A program made the position numbers and the translations under genes. Source: an uncultured Acetobacteraceae bacterium (GTDB taxonomy: Bacteria; Pseudomonadota; Alphaproteobacteria; Acetobacterales; Acetobacteraceae). Taken from it: a stretch of 21,587 nt of DNA. Of the stretch, positions 1 to 6,705 are shown in pieces (position 1 is the stretch's first letter; the number at the start of each line of letters is the position of its first letter). The DNA is taken from NCBI GenBank assembly GCA_943912335.1, contig CALTUD010000041.1, positions 1 to 21,587 on the forward strand, given 5' to 3'. The notes beneath the pieces were generated by a model. That model was not told the origin of the DNA. It saw only the letters and a list, made by a program, of their open reading frames with translations, and ran no database searches.

Positions 1-264
1 GGCGGTGCCCTCGACGATGGTGCCGCCGGGCTTGAGCGTGCCGTCCCGTTCCGCCGCGTCGATGATGGCGGCTGCGGCGCGATCCTTGACCGAACCGCCG
101 GGATTCATGAACTCGGCCTTGCCGTAGATGCGGCAGCCTGTGAGTTCGGACGGGCCGCGCAGCAGGATGAGCGGGGTGCCGCCGATCGCCGCGTCGAGAT
201 CGGCGGAGGTTTCGCGCCAGCCCGTCTCGCGATCGGCTGCTGTCGCTTCTATGGTTCTGGGCAT
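1..264 (-). CDS. Cysteine synthase (PLP-dependent), N-terminal 88 residues, truncated by window edge
   Basis: Only the first 88 codons lie in the window. Seen: IGGTPLILLRGPSE at residues 27-40 is the usual start of the fold-type II PLP enzymes, and FMNPGGSVKDRAA at 52-64 carries the lysine (residue 60) that forms the internal aldimine in cysteine synthase A and cystathionine beta-synthase. The last visible residues, IVEGTA, begin the EGTSGNTG-like substrate loop. The ATG at 264-262 is preceded by a strong GGAGGTG ribosome site. Family knowledge: CysK makes L-cysteine from O-acetylserine and sulfide in the cytoplasm. It is divergent from the rhodanese-domain gene, only 39 bases apart, and both are sulfur-linked, so a shared promoter region is plausible. 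With the C-terminal part missing, cysteine synthase and cystathionine beta-synthase cannot be fully separated; cysteine synthase is the more likely. Confidence 0.85.
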   Translation of the reverse strand, partial: MPRTIEATAADRETGWRETSADLDAAIGGTPLILLRGPSELTGCRIYGKAEFMNPGGSVKDRAAAAIIDAAERDGTLKPGGTIVEGTA

Positions 265-303
265 TGCGGTTCACCTCCAAACGGGTCGAACAGGAAAGCA
301 GGG

Positions 304-723
304 ATGGTTGGCATGGTCGAGGATGTGGCGCCTGCGGATGTCTGGCGCATTCTGACGGAACGCGCGGACGCGCAATTGGTCGATGTTCGGACGGACGCGG
401 AGTGGGCCTATGTCGGTGTGCCCGATCTGTCTCCGCTGGGCCGTCGCGTGCATCTGGTGCAGTGGCAGTCCTTTCCGACCGGTGCGCCAAACGGGGCGTT
501 CCTGGAGCAGTTGCAGGAGTCCGGCGTGACGCCGGAGCAGCCTGTGTTCTTCATCTGCCGCAGCGGTGCGCGCAGCCTGTATGCGGCGGAGCGGGCGCAG
601 CAGAACGGCTATGGCAGCGTGTTCAATGTCGCCGACGGATTCGAGGGTCCGCCGGATTCGTATGGGCATCGCGGCCAGGTGGCCGGTTGGAAGATGTCGG
701 GTCTGCCCTGGCGCCAGGGCTGA
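304..723 (+). CDS. Single-domain rhodanese-like protein (sulfurtransferase family)
   Basis: 139 aa. The rhodanese signature is complete: AQLVDVRTDAEW (residues 23-34) near the N-terminus and the active loop FICRSGARS (83-91), with Cys85 as predicted persulfide-carrying residue, followed by a C-terminal stretch ending in GWKMSGLPW that is common in rhodaneses. There is no signal peptide or membrane segment, so it is probably cytoplasmic. Family knowledge: such proteins carry sulfane sulfur; the physiological acceptor cannot be told from sequence. It sits back to back with a cysteine synthase gene, which fits a sulfur-handling role (inference). The ATG at 304 has AGGAAAG just upstream; the in-frame ATG at 313 is an alternative. 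Its stop lies 18 bases before the end of the convergent lipoprotein gene. Confidence 0.88.
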   Translation: MVGMVEDVAPADVWRILTERADAQLVDVRTDAEWAYVGVPDLSPLGRRVHLVQWQSFPTGAPNGAFLEQLQESGVTPEQPVFFICRSGARSLYAAERAQQNGYGSVFNVADGFEGPPDSYGHRGQVAGWKMSGLPWRQG

Positions 724-741
724 TCCCGACCCGGCGTGGGT

Positions 742-1650
742 TCAGTCCTGCGCCGGGGATTCCGCGTTGGCGTCATAGAGAACCTGAAGCACGACCAGCC
801 ACGCATAGCGGCTGTCGAGCGACCTTCCGTCCGGCCCTGTGAGCAGCCCTGTGGGGCCGACGGGAACGTGGGTGAGGGCCACCGCATCGTCGACATTGCC
901 GCCGATGATGTTGATGCCGTTCGCGGTGCGCGCGACGACGATGCCGCAATGGGCGGGAAAGCCGTTGCTGGTCGGCAGGTTGGCGTAGCGTAGCGAACGC
1001 GCATGGCCGCGCCCGGCGCAGATCAGGTCGCCGACCTGCGGCGCGTAGTTGGCCGGGTCCTGAGCGCGCAGGGCGGCGGCGGTGCCGGAGACGGCTGCAT
1101 TGATATAGGTGGAATGGTTGGGCGAGTACGGAAAGCGCTCGCTGGCCCCGGCGATTCGCATGACATAGGAGATGAACGCGGCCGACCAGGCGAAGCGTCC
1201 GTCATGCACGTAATCGAACGGCGCGCCGTTAGCGTCGTGCTTGCCCGTCCAGGCGACCTCGCTCTCGTAAGGATCCTGACCGATCCACCAATATTCGCCG
1301 ACGCGTTCCCAGAGTCCGGGCAGGCGTTCCGGCTTCACCGCGGTGGTGGAGGCATCCGGGCGCTGTTCCGGATCGTCGTCATCCACAGGCTGACCGAACA
1401 GGCGCCATTCGCGCAGCGCGATGGCGACGGCGTTCTGCCGCGCGAACGGCGCGAAACCGCGCGTGGCGAAATCGGGCACGTGATCGTCCGGCCCGGCGGG
1501 GCCCTGCGTGGTGCGATATTGCGCCACGGGGGTCTGCACCGGTGCTGGGGTGGGCTTCGGCGTCGGCTCGTCGGCGCAGGCCGCGAGCAGGCCCAGAACC
1601 ATTCCACCCGCTGCCAGACGCGCCGACATTCTCACCATCGCCATGCCCAT
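742..1650 (-). CDS. DUF2272-like lipoprotein, possible CHAP/NlpC-like fold
   Basis: 302 aa from the ATG at 1650. The N-terminus is a lipoprotein signal with lipobox LLAAC (Cys25); position +2 is Ala, consistent with outer-membrane sorting. A Pro-rich linker (29-43) leads to a globular part with GRFAWSAAFISYVMRIAG (151-168), FPYSPNHSTYINAA (173-186), GDLIC (207-211), FPAHCGIVVA (231-240) and INIIGGNVDDAV (246-257). I recognise this pattern as the DUF2272 family. The layout resembles CHAP/NlpC-type amidases (WCAAFV, later HVGIV, later GGN), but the nucleophile position holds Ser156 instead of Cys. The start lies 8 bases after the mtnA stop, so it is probably co-transcribed; in-frame ATGs at 1644, 1638 and 1629 are alternatives. 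The reading frame continues upstream through mtnA, but that part is antisense-like noise in the wrong frame. Function unknown; cell-envelope location is well supported. Confidence 0.8.
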   Translation of the reverse strand: MGMAMVRMSARLAAGGMVLGLLAACADEPTPKPTPAPVQTPVAQYRTTQGPAGPDDHVPDFATRGFAPFARQNAVAIALREWRLFGQPVDDDDPEQRPDASTTAVKPERLPGLWERVGEYWWIGQDPYESEVAWTGKHDANGAPFDYVHDGRFAWSAAFISYVMRIAGASERFPYSPNHSTYINAAVSGTAAALRAQDPANYAPQVGDLICAGRGHARSLRYANLPTSNGFPAHCGIVVARTANGINIIGGNVDDAVALTHVPVGPTGLLTGPDGRSLDSRYAWLVVLQVLYDANAESPAQD

Positions 1651-1658
1651 TCCGTTTC

Positions 1659-2780
1659 TCAGTCCGTTTTGCCGGTGTTCCGTTCGGGGAACAACGTCAG
1701 AAGCCCCTGTTGCGATGCGTCGCAGACGCCGCGCTCGGTGAGAAGTCCGGTGACGAGGCGTGCCGGGGTGACGTCGAAGGCCGGATTGGCGGCGCCGGTG
1801 CCGTCCGGCGTGATCTGTATGGCAGCGACCTTCCCGTCGGAATCGCGGCCGACGATATGCGTGACTTCCCGGGCCGAGCGTTCTTCGATCGGGATCTCCC
1901 GCACACCGTCGCCGACGGTCCAGTCGATCGTGGTGGAGGGGAGGGCGACGTAGAACGGCACGTCGTTGTCGTGCGCGGCGAGCGCCTTGAGATAAGTGCC
2001 GATCTTGTTGGCGACGTCGCCGTTGCGCGTGACGCGGTCGGTGCCGACGATGACCATGTCGACCTTGCCGTGCTGCATGAGGTGGCCGCCGGCATTGTCC
2101 GAGACAACCGTGTGGTCGACGCCGTGACTGCCGAGTTCCCAGGCGGTGAGGGCCGCGCCCTGATTTCGCGGACGCGTTTCGTCGACCCAGACCTGCAGGG
2201 CGATTCCCTGATCGTGCGCCATGTAGATTGGCGCCAGCGCCGTTCCCCAGTCCACGGTGGCGATCCATCCGGCGTTGCAATGGGTGAGGATGCGCACCGG
2301 CGCGTCATCGCCGCGCACACGCTTGGCGTCGGCGATCTGTTGGATGAGGGCGAGACCGTGACGGCCGATCGCTTCGTTCTGCGCGACATCCTCGTCGCAG
2401 ATGGCGGCGGCTTCCTCGTAGGCGACGCGGACGCGATCGGCGGGGACGGTGTTGCGCAGGCGCGTGAGCATGCGCTCGATCGCCCAGCGCAGATTGATGG
2501 CGGTAGGACGCGTTTCCGCCAGCATCGCCGCATCGCGTTCCATCGCGTCCGTGCTGTTGTCGATGCGTAGCGCGAGGGCAAGGCCGTATGCGGCGACGGC
2601 GCCGATCAGCGGCGCGCCGCGCACCTGCATGGTGACGATCGCTTCGGCCACCTGCTCGGGTGTTTCAAGACGCAGGATGTCGAGCGACCAGGGCAGCCTG
2701 GTCTGATCGAAGATGTGGACGGCGTAACCGTCTTCGGTGTCGACCCAAACGCTGCGGAAGGACTCGCCGCCGATCTTCAT
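1659..2780 (-). CDS. mtnA: S-methyl-5-thioribose-1-phosphate isomerase
   Basis: 373 aa, the usual length for MtnA. Visible family motifs: MQVRGAPLIGAVAAYG (51-66, phosphate site), ILTHCNAG with catalytic Cys168, DETRPRNQGAALTAWEL (200-216), and VIVGTDRVTRNGDVANKIGTY (243-263) with catalytic Asp248. It converts methylthioribose-1-phosphate to methylthioribulose-1-phosphate in the methionine salvage pathway that recycles methylthioadenosine from polyamine synthesis. The ATG at 2780 is chosen because GGAGAAG lies 5 bases upstream and because homology starts at once (KIGGESFRSVWVD). The frame stays open to 2945 but that extension looks unconserved. The DUF2272-like lipoprotein gene follows 8 bases downstream. 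No other salvage gene (mtnP, mtnB) is in the window. The source of its substrate, SpeE, is encoded near the right end. Confidence 0.96.
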   Translation of the reverse strand: MKIGGESFRSVWVDTEDGYAVHIFDQTRLPWSLDILRLETPEQVAEAIVTMQVRGAPLIGAVAAYGLALALRIDNSTDAMERDAAMLAETRPTAINLRWAIERMLTRLRNTVPADRVRVAYEEAAAICDEDVAQNEAIGRHGLALIQQIADAKRVRGDDAPVRILTHCNAGWIATVDWGTALAPIYMAHDQGIALQVWVDETRPRNQGAALTAWELGSHGVDHTVVSDNAGGHLMQHGKVDMVIVGTDRVTRNGDVANKIGTYLKALAAHDNDVPFYVALPSTTIDWTVGDGVREIPIEERSAREVTHIVGRDSDGKVAAIQITPDGTGAANPAFDVTPARLVTGLLTERGVCDASQQGLLTLFPERNTGKTD

Positions 2781-3131
2781 GTTCGCTTCTCCGTGTCGCG
2801 CTTCGCGGGCGTTCGCGCCCGAACCGGGACTGTTCGGCACTCGCATAGCATCCTTCCCGTTGGCGATCATCGCTGACGCGGCATGACGAGTATGCGATAC
2901 GGTTCGGGCAAGTTCTGCGACGTTGTTTTCGCTGTGTTGCGTCACGGAACTTTATCGTAACGGTTGCTTTTGGTTGACATTGGCTGATCGAGTGAGGATG
3001 AGCGTGTCAGGCGTACGCCGTATCGACGCGAATCGGCGCGGCCCGGATTTCGGAATTGCTCCCCGAGCAGTGGATCAGGCGACCGTCCCGAATCCCCCGG
3101 CTAATGATCTACGTGAACCAGAGGAACGCCC
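2781..3131. other. 351-base intergenic region between divergent mtnA and histone-like gene
   Basis: No convincing gene. Short open frames on both strands lack ribosome sites and family resemblance. It must hold the promoters of mtnA (leftward) and of the histone-like gene (rightward). A TTGACA hexamer lies at 2974-2979 on the plus strand, but no good -10 hexamer sits 16-18 bases downstream, so it is only a weak promoter candidate. The stretch around 2930-2980 is locally AT-richer than its surroundings. The end of the region carries AGAGGAA, the ribosome site of the gene starting at 3132. Confidence 0.5.
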
Positions 3132-4208
3132 ATGAGTAACGACGAGAAGACAGACGGTCGCCGCACCCGCGCGATGGCCGTTCGCGCCGGCGGACGCCGC
3201 ACGGCGGGAACCACTGCGCGCAGCAGCGCAACTCGCACCACGCGCACGGCTACGGGCCGCACCGCCGCCACCGCGAAAAAGACGGCGACCAAGGCTCCGG
3301 CCAAGGCGACCAAGACTCCCGTGCGTGCCGCTGCGAAGTCGGCGACGAAGGCTCCGGCCCGCACCGGCGCAAAGCCGGGTCCGAAGCCGAGCTCGCGCAC
3401 TGTGGCCGCAAAGACCACGCGCGCCACCAAGGCTCCGGCCAAGACCACGCGTGCGACGACGACCCGCGCCACGGCCACCCGCAGCACCGGCACACGCGCC
3501 GCGACGACGCGCACGGCGACGACCGGTCGCACCACCGCTGCGAAGACCACGCGCGCGACCAAGGCGCCTGCGAAGACGACGCGCGCCACGGCGACGCGCA
3601 AGCCGGCGACGCGGACGGCCGCCACCACCAAGCGTGCGACGTCGACGCGGACGCCGGCTGCCCGTACGACGACTGCGACCCGCACGACGCGAGCGCCTGC
3701 GACGCGCGCCAAGGCCGCGACCAGCACGCGCAAGACGCCGGCGCGCAGCACGGCCGCTACCAAGCGCACCGCCGCTGCTGCGCCGAAGCGCACGACGCGC
3801 GCAACGGTGGCGAAGCGGACCACGGCGTCCGCGACCACGACGCGTGCGACGACCAAGCGGGCGACCGGCACGGCGGCGCGCAAGACCGCTACAACAGCGA
3901 AGCCTGCGACTCGCGCGACCCGTGCGACGAAACCGGCCGCGACCCGCGCTGCGGCAACGCGCAAGACGCCAGCGGTCACCACGGCGCGGACGACCGCACG
4001 CAAGACCGCGACCACGGCGACGCGCAAACCGCGCGCCAAGCGTGAGGTCGCGTCGGAGGTGTTCGATCTGTCCGGGATCGACGCGCCGAAGACCCGCGCG
4101 CCGCGTCGCAAGAAGATTGCCGATCCGATCGTGACCGAGATGGAGGCGTTGGAGTCCGGCGCTCCCGTGGAGCATGACGAGCACACGAACGAGATGGAAA
4201 CCGACTGA
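3132..4208 (+). CDS. Histone-H1-like, Arg/Thr/Ala/Lys-rich repetitive basic protein
   Basis: 358 aa. Residues of about 10-300 are almost only A, T, R, K and P in short degenerate repeats (TRAT, KTTRAT, KAPAK, TRTA), with KTTRATKAPAKTTRAT occurring twice. This composition resembles bacterial histone-H1-like proteins (Hc1/Hc2 type) and the C-terminal tail of AlgP/AlgR3, which are disordered DNA-binding proteins. Nucleoid binding is therefore the best inference, not shown. The last 55 residues are different: a non-repetitive segment (VASEVFDLSGIDAPKT, PRRKKIADPIVTEMEALESGAP) with an acidic end (EHDEHTNEMETD). The ATG at 3132 has AGAGGAA at a good distance, and a perfect intrinsic terminator follows the stop, so it looks monocistronic. 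Repetitive DNA makes length variation between strains likely. Long opposite-strand open frames here are artefacts of GC-rich repeats. Confidence 0.8.
   Translation: MSNDEKTDGRRTRAMAVRAGGRRTAGTTARSSATRTTRTATGRTAATAKKTATKAPAKATKTPVRAAAKSATKAPARTGAKPGPKPSSRTVAAKTTRATKAPAKTTRATTTRATATRSTGTRAATTRTATTGRTTAAKTTRATKAPAKTTRATATRKPATRTAATTKRATSTRTPAARTTTATRTTRAPATRAKAATSTRKTPARSTAATKRTAAAAPKRTTRATVAKRTTASATTTRATTKRATGTAARKTATTAKPATRATRATKPAATRAAATRKTPAVTTARTTARKTATTATRKPRAKREVASEVFDLSGIDAPKTRAPRRKKIADPIVTEMEALESGAPVEHDEHTNEMETD
3411..3590 (+). repeat. Imperfect direct repeat within the histone-like gene (copies at 3411-3458 and 3543-3590)
   Basis: Two copies of about 48 bases encode the identical peptide KTTRATKAPAKTTRAT, spaced 132 bases start to start, with several synonymous differences (for example gctccggcc against gcgcctgcg). 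Divergence at silent sites with the peptide unchanged suggests an old duplication kept at protein level. Shorter copies of the same theme fill the rest of the gene. Confidence 0.75.
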
Positions 4209-4235
4209 TCCGTTAAACGCACGGTGACGTCAGAG

Positions 4236-4267
4236 CCGGACCGGTGCGAACCGGTCCGGTTTTCTTT
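4236..4267 (+). terminator. Intrinsic terminator after the histone-like gene
   Basis: Perfect 10-bp stem CCGGACCGGT / ACCGGTCCGG with a GCGA tetraloop, followed by TTTTCTTT. It starts 28 bases after the stop of the histone-like gene. The T tract overlaps the stop of the convergent FlgN-like gene. Flanking A-T and G-T pairs can lengthen the stem by two. On the minus strand the hairpin is not followed by a T tract, so it mainly serves the plus strand. Confidence 0.9.
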
Positions 4268-4646
4268 ATGCCTGCTTGATCATTGCGACTGCCATCCCGG
4301 CTTTCTGCATTGCGTGCCGGCCGCCACCGCCATACAGCGGTGTCTCCATCATCTTTCGTGCCGCATCGGCCATGATGCCCATAATCCGGTCCTGCACGCG
4401 CAGGGCGCGCGCGAGAGCATCCTTGTTCTGGTCAGCCAGAAGGCACAGCGTATGTGCCAGTTCCTTGTCTTCATCCGTGTCCGGTTCGTCGGCGATCGTT
4501 CTGCTGGCCTCGAGCGCCTGTAGCGCAGCCTGTTTCCCTGCGAGAAGCCGTTCGATGCCAGCATAATGCTGGTCGGCCAGAAATGCGTTTTCCTGCTCCA
4601 GGAGCGCGCATAGACGCCTGGCGGCGTCGCGTCGGGATGCATTCAT
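4266..4646 (-). CDS. FlgN-like flagellar chaperone (FlbY position)
   Basis: 126 aa, predicted mostly helical. The pattern LCALLEQENAFLADQHYAGIERLLAGKQAALQALE (residues 12-46), a central acidic break, then LLADQNKDALARALRVQDRIMGIM and a glycine-rich end (YGGGGRH) resembles FlgN-type export chaperones, which hold hook-associated proteins FlgK and FlgL before secretion. It is the third gene of the flgI-flgJ unit, where Caulobacter has flbY; its ATG overlaps the flgJ stop by four bases (ATGA), indicating translational coupling. The position is strong evidence for a flagellar role; the exact client is inference. The family is poorly conserved, so the symbol is left blank. Confidence 0.7.
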   Translation of the reverse strand: MNASRRDAARRLCALLEQENAFLADQHYAGIERLLAGKQAALQALEASRTIADEPDTDEDKELAHTLCLLADQNKDALARALRVQDRIMGIMADAARKMMETPLYGGGGRHAMQKAGMAVAMIKQA

Positions 4647-4954
4647 TTTCGGCTTTCCTGCATCCTAAGCATCTGTTTGTAGATGTCGTCGGCAAGCCCA
4701 AGGCCGCCATGCTGCTCGACCTGTTTCGCCATCTCGGTCACCAGCATCGGTTTGAAGCTTTGCTCGCCCTCGCCCCCACCGAACATGCTTTTCGACGTGT
4801 CCACCGTCGCGAACATCGGTTCCAGCAACTGACCGATCGCCATGGCCTCGAAGTCCTGCGCGGCCTTCATCGTCTTCTGATCGATGGGTGCGGCCTGATC
4901 GGCGGTCACGGATGCGCCCGGCTGGGGGGAGGCGGGGATGGCTGAAAGTTTCAT
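4643..4954 (-). CDS. flgJ: FlgJ-type rod-binding protein without muramidase domain
   Basis: 103 aa. Matches the N-terminal rod-binding domain of FlgJ: AAQDFEAMAIGQLLEPMF (31-48), then GGGEGEQSFKPMLVTEMAKQV (59-79) and GGLGLADDIYKQML (83-96). In enterobacteria FlgJ is about 310 aa because a peptidoglycan hydrolase domain follows; that half is absent here, as is usual in alphaproteobacteria, so wall opening for the rod must be done by another enzyme. It acts in the periplasm as rod cap/scaffold. The start overlaps the flgI stop (ATGA, 4954-4951) and the stop overlaps the start of the FlgN-like gene (ATGA, 4646-4643). Confidence 0.88.
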   Translation of the reverse strand: MKLSAIPASPQPGASVTADQAAPIDQKTMKAAQDFEAMAIGQLLEPMFATVDTSKSMFGGGEGEQSFKPMLVTEMAKQVEQHGGLGLADDIYKQMLRMQESRK

Positions 4955-6057
4955 CGTACCACCAGATCCGCTTGCAATGCTCCCGCAGCCTTGATGGTTT
5001 GCAGGATGCTGATCATGTCGCGCGGTCCGACGCCCAACGCATTCAAGCCCCCGACCAGATCGCGAAGGCTCGGGCCAGCTGGAAGAATGCCGAGACGCTT
5101 ACCGGCGCTAGTATCCACCTTGATGGAGGTGCGCGGAAGCACGGCGGTCTGACCGTTCGAGAACGGGCCCGGCTGGGAGGCGACCGGTGTTTCGCTGACC
5201 TGCACGGTGAGATTGCCCTGCGCGATCGCCACCGTGCTGATGCGTACGTTATCACCCATGACGATGGTGCCGCTCGCTTCGTCCACCACGACGGTCGCTC
5301 GGGTGTCGGGCTGGATCAGGAGGTCCTCGATCCGACCGAGCGTTCCCATGACGTCGCCGCCATGCAGGGACAAGGCGACCGTGCGAGGGTCTTCGACCGA
5401 GGCCATGTCGCCGAGATTGGCGTTAATCACGCTGGCCATCCGTTCGGCCGTGGTGAGATCCGGGTTGCGCAGCGACAGATGCAGTACGTTCTGTGCGCCG
5501 AGCGAAACCGGCACCTCCTTCTCGACGATGGCGCCGTTGGCGATATGCGCACTGGTGGGGATATTGCGGGTGATGGAGGCTGCGGCGCCCTTGGCGCTGA
5601 ACGCGCTGCTGACGAGCTGGCCCTGCGCCACCGCATAAACGTCGCCGTCCGCAGCCATCAGGGGGGTGACCAGAAGGGTTCCACCAGAAAGGTCGGTGGC
5701 GTCGCCGGCGGCAGAGACCGTGACGTCGATATGGCTCCCATTATGGGAAAAGGCCGGAAGTTCGGCAGTGACCATGACCGCGGCAATATCGCGCGTCTGT
5801 AGCTTGCTTTCCTGATCGCGGATGTTGACCCCGAGACGCTCGAGCATGCTGATCAGCGTTTCCCGGGTGAAGACGGAGTTGTTCAGCCGGTCGCCGCTGC
5901 CGTTCAACCCGACCACCAGCCCGTAGCCGATGAGCTGGTTGCTTCTGATTCCCTCCACATCGGCGATATCCTTGATCCGCACCGATTCCGCGATCGACTC
6001 CCGGACGGGGAGCAGAACGGAAAGTGCGAAAAGGAGGAGAAAAAGCGGCGCTCGCAT
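4951..6057 (-). CDS. flgI: Flagellar P-ring protein FlgI
   Basis: 368 aa from the ATG at 6057. Sec signal peptide MRAPLFLLLFALSVLLPVRESIA, cut near residue 23, then the FlgI signature RIKDIADVEGIRSNQLIGYGLVVGLNGSGD (27-56), NVLHLSLRNPDLTTAERMASVIN in the middle, and a C-terminal end with LVGGLNALGVGPRDMISILQTIKAAGALQADLVVR, typical of the family. It forms the P ring around the distal rod in the peptidoglycan layer. The ATG at 6057 is preferred over a TTG at 6069; GAAGGG precedes it. It is the first gene of flgI-flgJ-FlgN-like and divergent from fliX, the arrangement known in Caulobacter crescentus. Its helper FlgA is encoded in the neighbouring flgF operon. Confidence 0.97.
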   Translation of the reverse strand: MRAPLFLLLFALSVLLPVRESIAESVRIKDIADVEGIRSNQLIGYGLVVGLNGSGDRLNNSVFTRETLISMLERLGVNIRDQESKLQTRDIAAVMVTAELPAFSHNGSHIDVTVSAAGDATDLSGGTLLVTPLMAADGDVYAVAQGQLVSSAFSAKGAAASITRNIPTSAHIANGAIVEKEVPVSLGAQNVLHLSLRNPDLTTAERMASVINANLGDMASVEDPRTVALSLHGGDVMGTLGRIEDLLIQPDTRATVVVDEASGTIVMGDNVRISTVAIAQGNLTVQVSETPVASQPGPFSNGQTAVLPRTSIKVDTSAGKRLGILPAGPSLRDLVGGLNALGVGPRDMISILQTIKAAGALQADLVVR

Positions 6058-6175
6058 CGTGCCCTTCAAGGGTCGTCAAGGATTTCGGTCTACAGTGTGA
6101 CGGGAAAGGGCAAAGAATGTCTGAACGCGCGATCAAGAATCTCCCATTCGACCCATTTTTTTTCGGGGTGCCCTC
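6058..6175. promoter_or_regulatory. Divergent flgI / fliX promoter region
   Basis: 118 bases separate the divergent starts and should hold both promoters. I see no clear sigma54 (TGGCAC-N5-TTGC) match, no TTAA-N7-TTAA box and no strong sigma70 pair. It does contain a T8 run at 6156-6163 and a 21-codon open frame 6117-6182 with an AAGGG ribosome site just upstream (see finding). In Caulobacter this junction carries cell-cycle-controlled promoters; whether that holds here cannot be told. Confidence 0.4.
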
Positions 6176-6601
6176 GTGGTGACCGTCGTGCGGTCGGGGC
6201 CGATCGCGGCGGTTGCGGCCTCGCCCGTGCAGAGACCCGGTTCTTCCGGCTTCGCCGTGCTGGACCAGACCGCCTCCCCGGGGGCACCGGTGAGCGTCGG
6301 AAAATCCGGGGCAGCCGGGGCAATCAGCAGCGCGATGATGCTGACGCTTCAGGAGAGCGGCTCTCGCGAGCAGGCCGATGAGGAGGCGCGCCGCCATGGT
6401 TGGGCTCTCCTGGAGGAATTGACAGGGCTCCAGCGCGCGCTCCTGGACGGAAGCGATTCGGGGTCGCTCGAACGGCTGGAGGCGCTGAGCCGTATAGGGC
6501 CGGAAGATGTCGATCCGGCTCTGGCCGGTGTGGTGTCGTCGATCCGGTTGCGCGCCCGGATCGAGTTGGCTCGCCGGAAGCAGGGCCGGGATGCCGTTTG
6601 A
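6176..6601 (+). CDS. fliX: Flagellar assembly regulator FliX
   Basis: 141 aa from the GTG at 6176 (GTG 6179 is equally possible). A variable low-complexity N-terminus is followed by the conserved C-terminal half: EEARRHGWALLEELTGLQRALLDG (69-92), LERLEALSRIGPEDVDPALAGVVSSIRLRARIELAR (98-133), the pattern of FliX. In Caulobacter FliX couples assembly of early flagellar parts to the sigma54 activator FlbD. No flbD is in this window. Divergence from flgI matches the Caulobacter layout and supports the call. There is no convincing ribosome site before the GTG, and the T8 tract lies 12 bases upstream, so the true N-terminus is uncertain. Confidence 0.85.
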   Translation: MVTVVRSGPIAAVAASPVQRPGSSGFAVLDQTASPGAPVSVGKSGAAGAISSAMMLTLQESGSREQADEEARRHGWALLEELTGLQRALLDGSDSGSLERLEALSRIGPEDVDPALAGVVSSIRLRARIELARRKQGRDAV

Positions 6602-6628
6602 CAGGCGGATGACAAACAGACTTCGCGC

Positions 6629-6657
6629 TTGGCGTGTCGCTTGGCCCTCGCTATAAG
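6629..6657 (+). promoter_or_regulatory. sigma70-type promoter of dksA
   Basis: TTGGCG (6629-6634) and TATAAG (6652-6657) are separated by exactly 17 bases, the best housekeeping promoter I found in the window. It starts 27 bases after the fliX stop and about 50 bases before the dksA ATG, so dksA is likely transcribed independently of fliX. It also argues against a dksA start upstream of 6660. Confidence 0.75.
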
Positions 6658-6705
6658 CCCGGCCATTCCTCCATGGCGGTGCACGCTGCCCCAGGAAAGG
6701 CGCTC

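Noticed and set aside
2781..2945. N-terminal extension of MtnA to 428 residues
   Set aside because: The extra residues resemble no MtnA family start, and the strong ribosome site lies directly before the ATG at 2780.
2974..3002. TTGACA as -35 element of the histone-like gene
   Set aside because: No acceptable -10 hexamer at 16-18 bases; kept only as a remark on the intergenic region.
3075..4222. Two long minus-strand open frames (369 and 373 codons) opposite the histone-like gene
   Set aside because: They arise from GC-rich codon repeats; their translations are low-complexity mirrors (runs of R/G or V/A), without ribosome site or family resemblance, while the plus-strand gene has both ribosome site and terminator.
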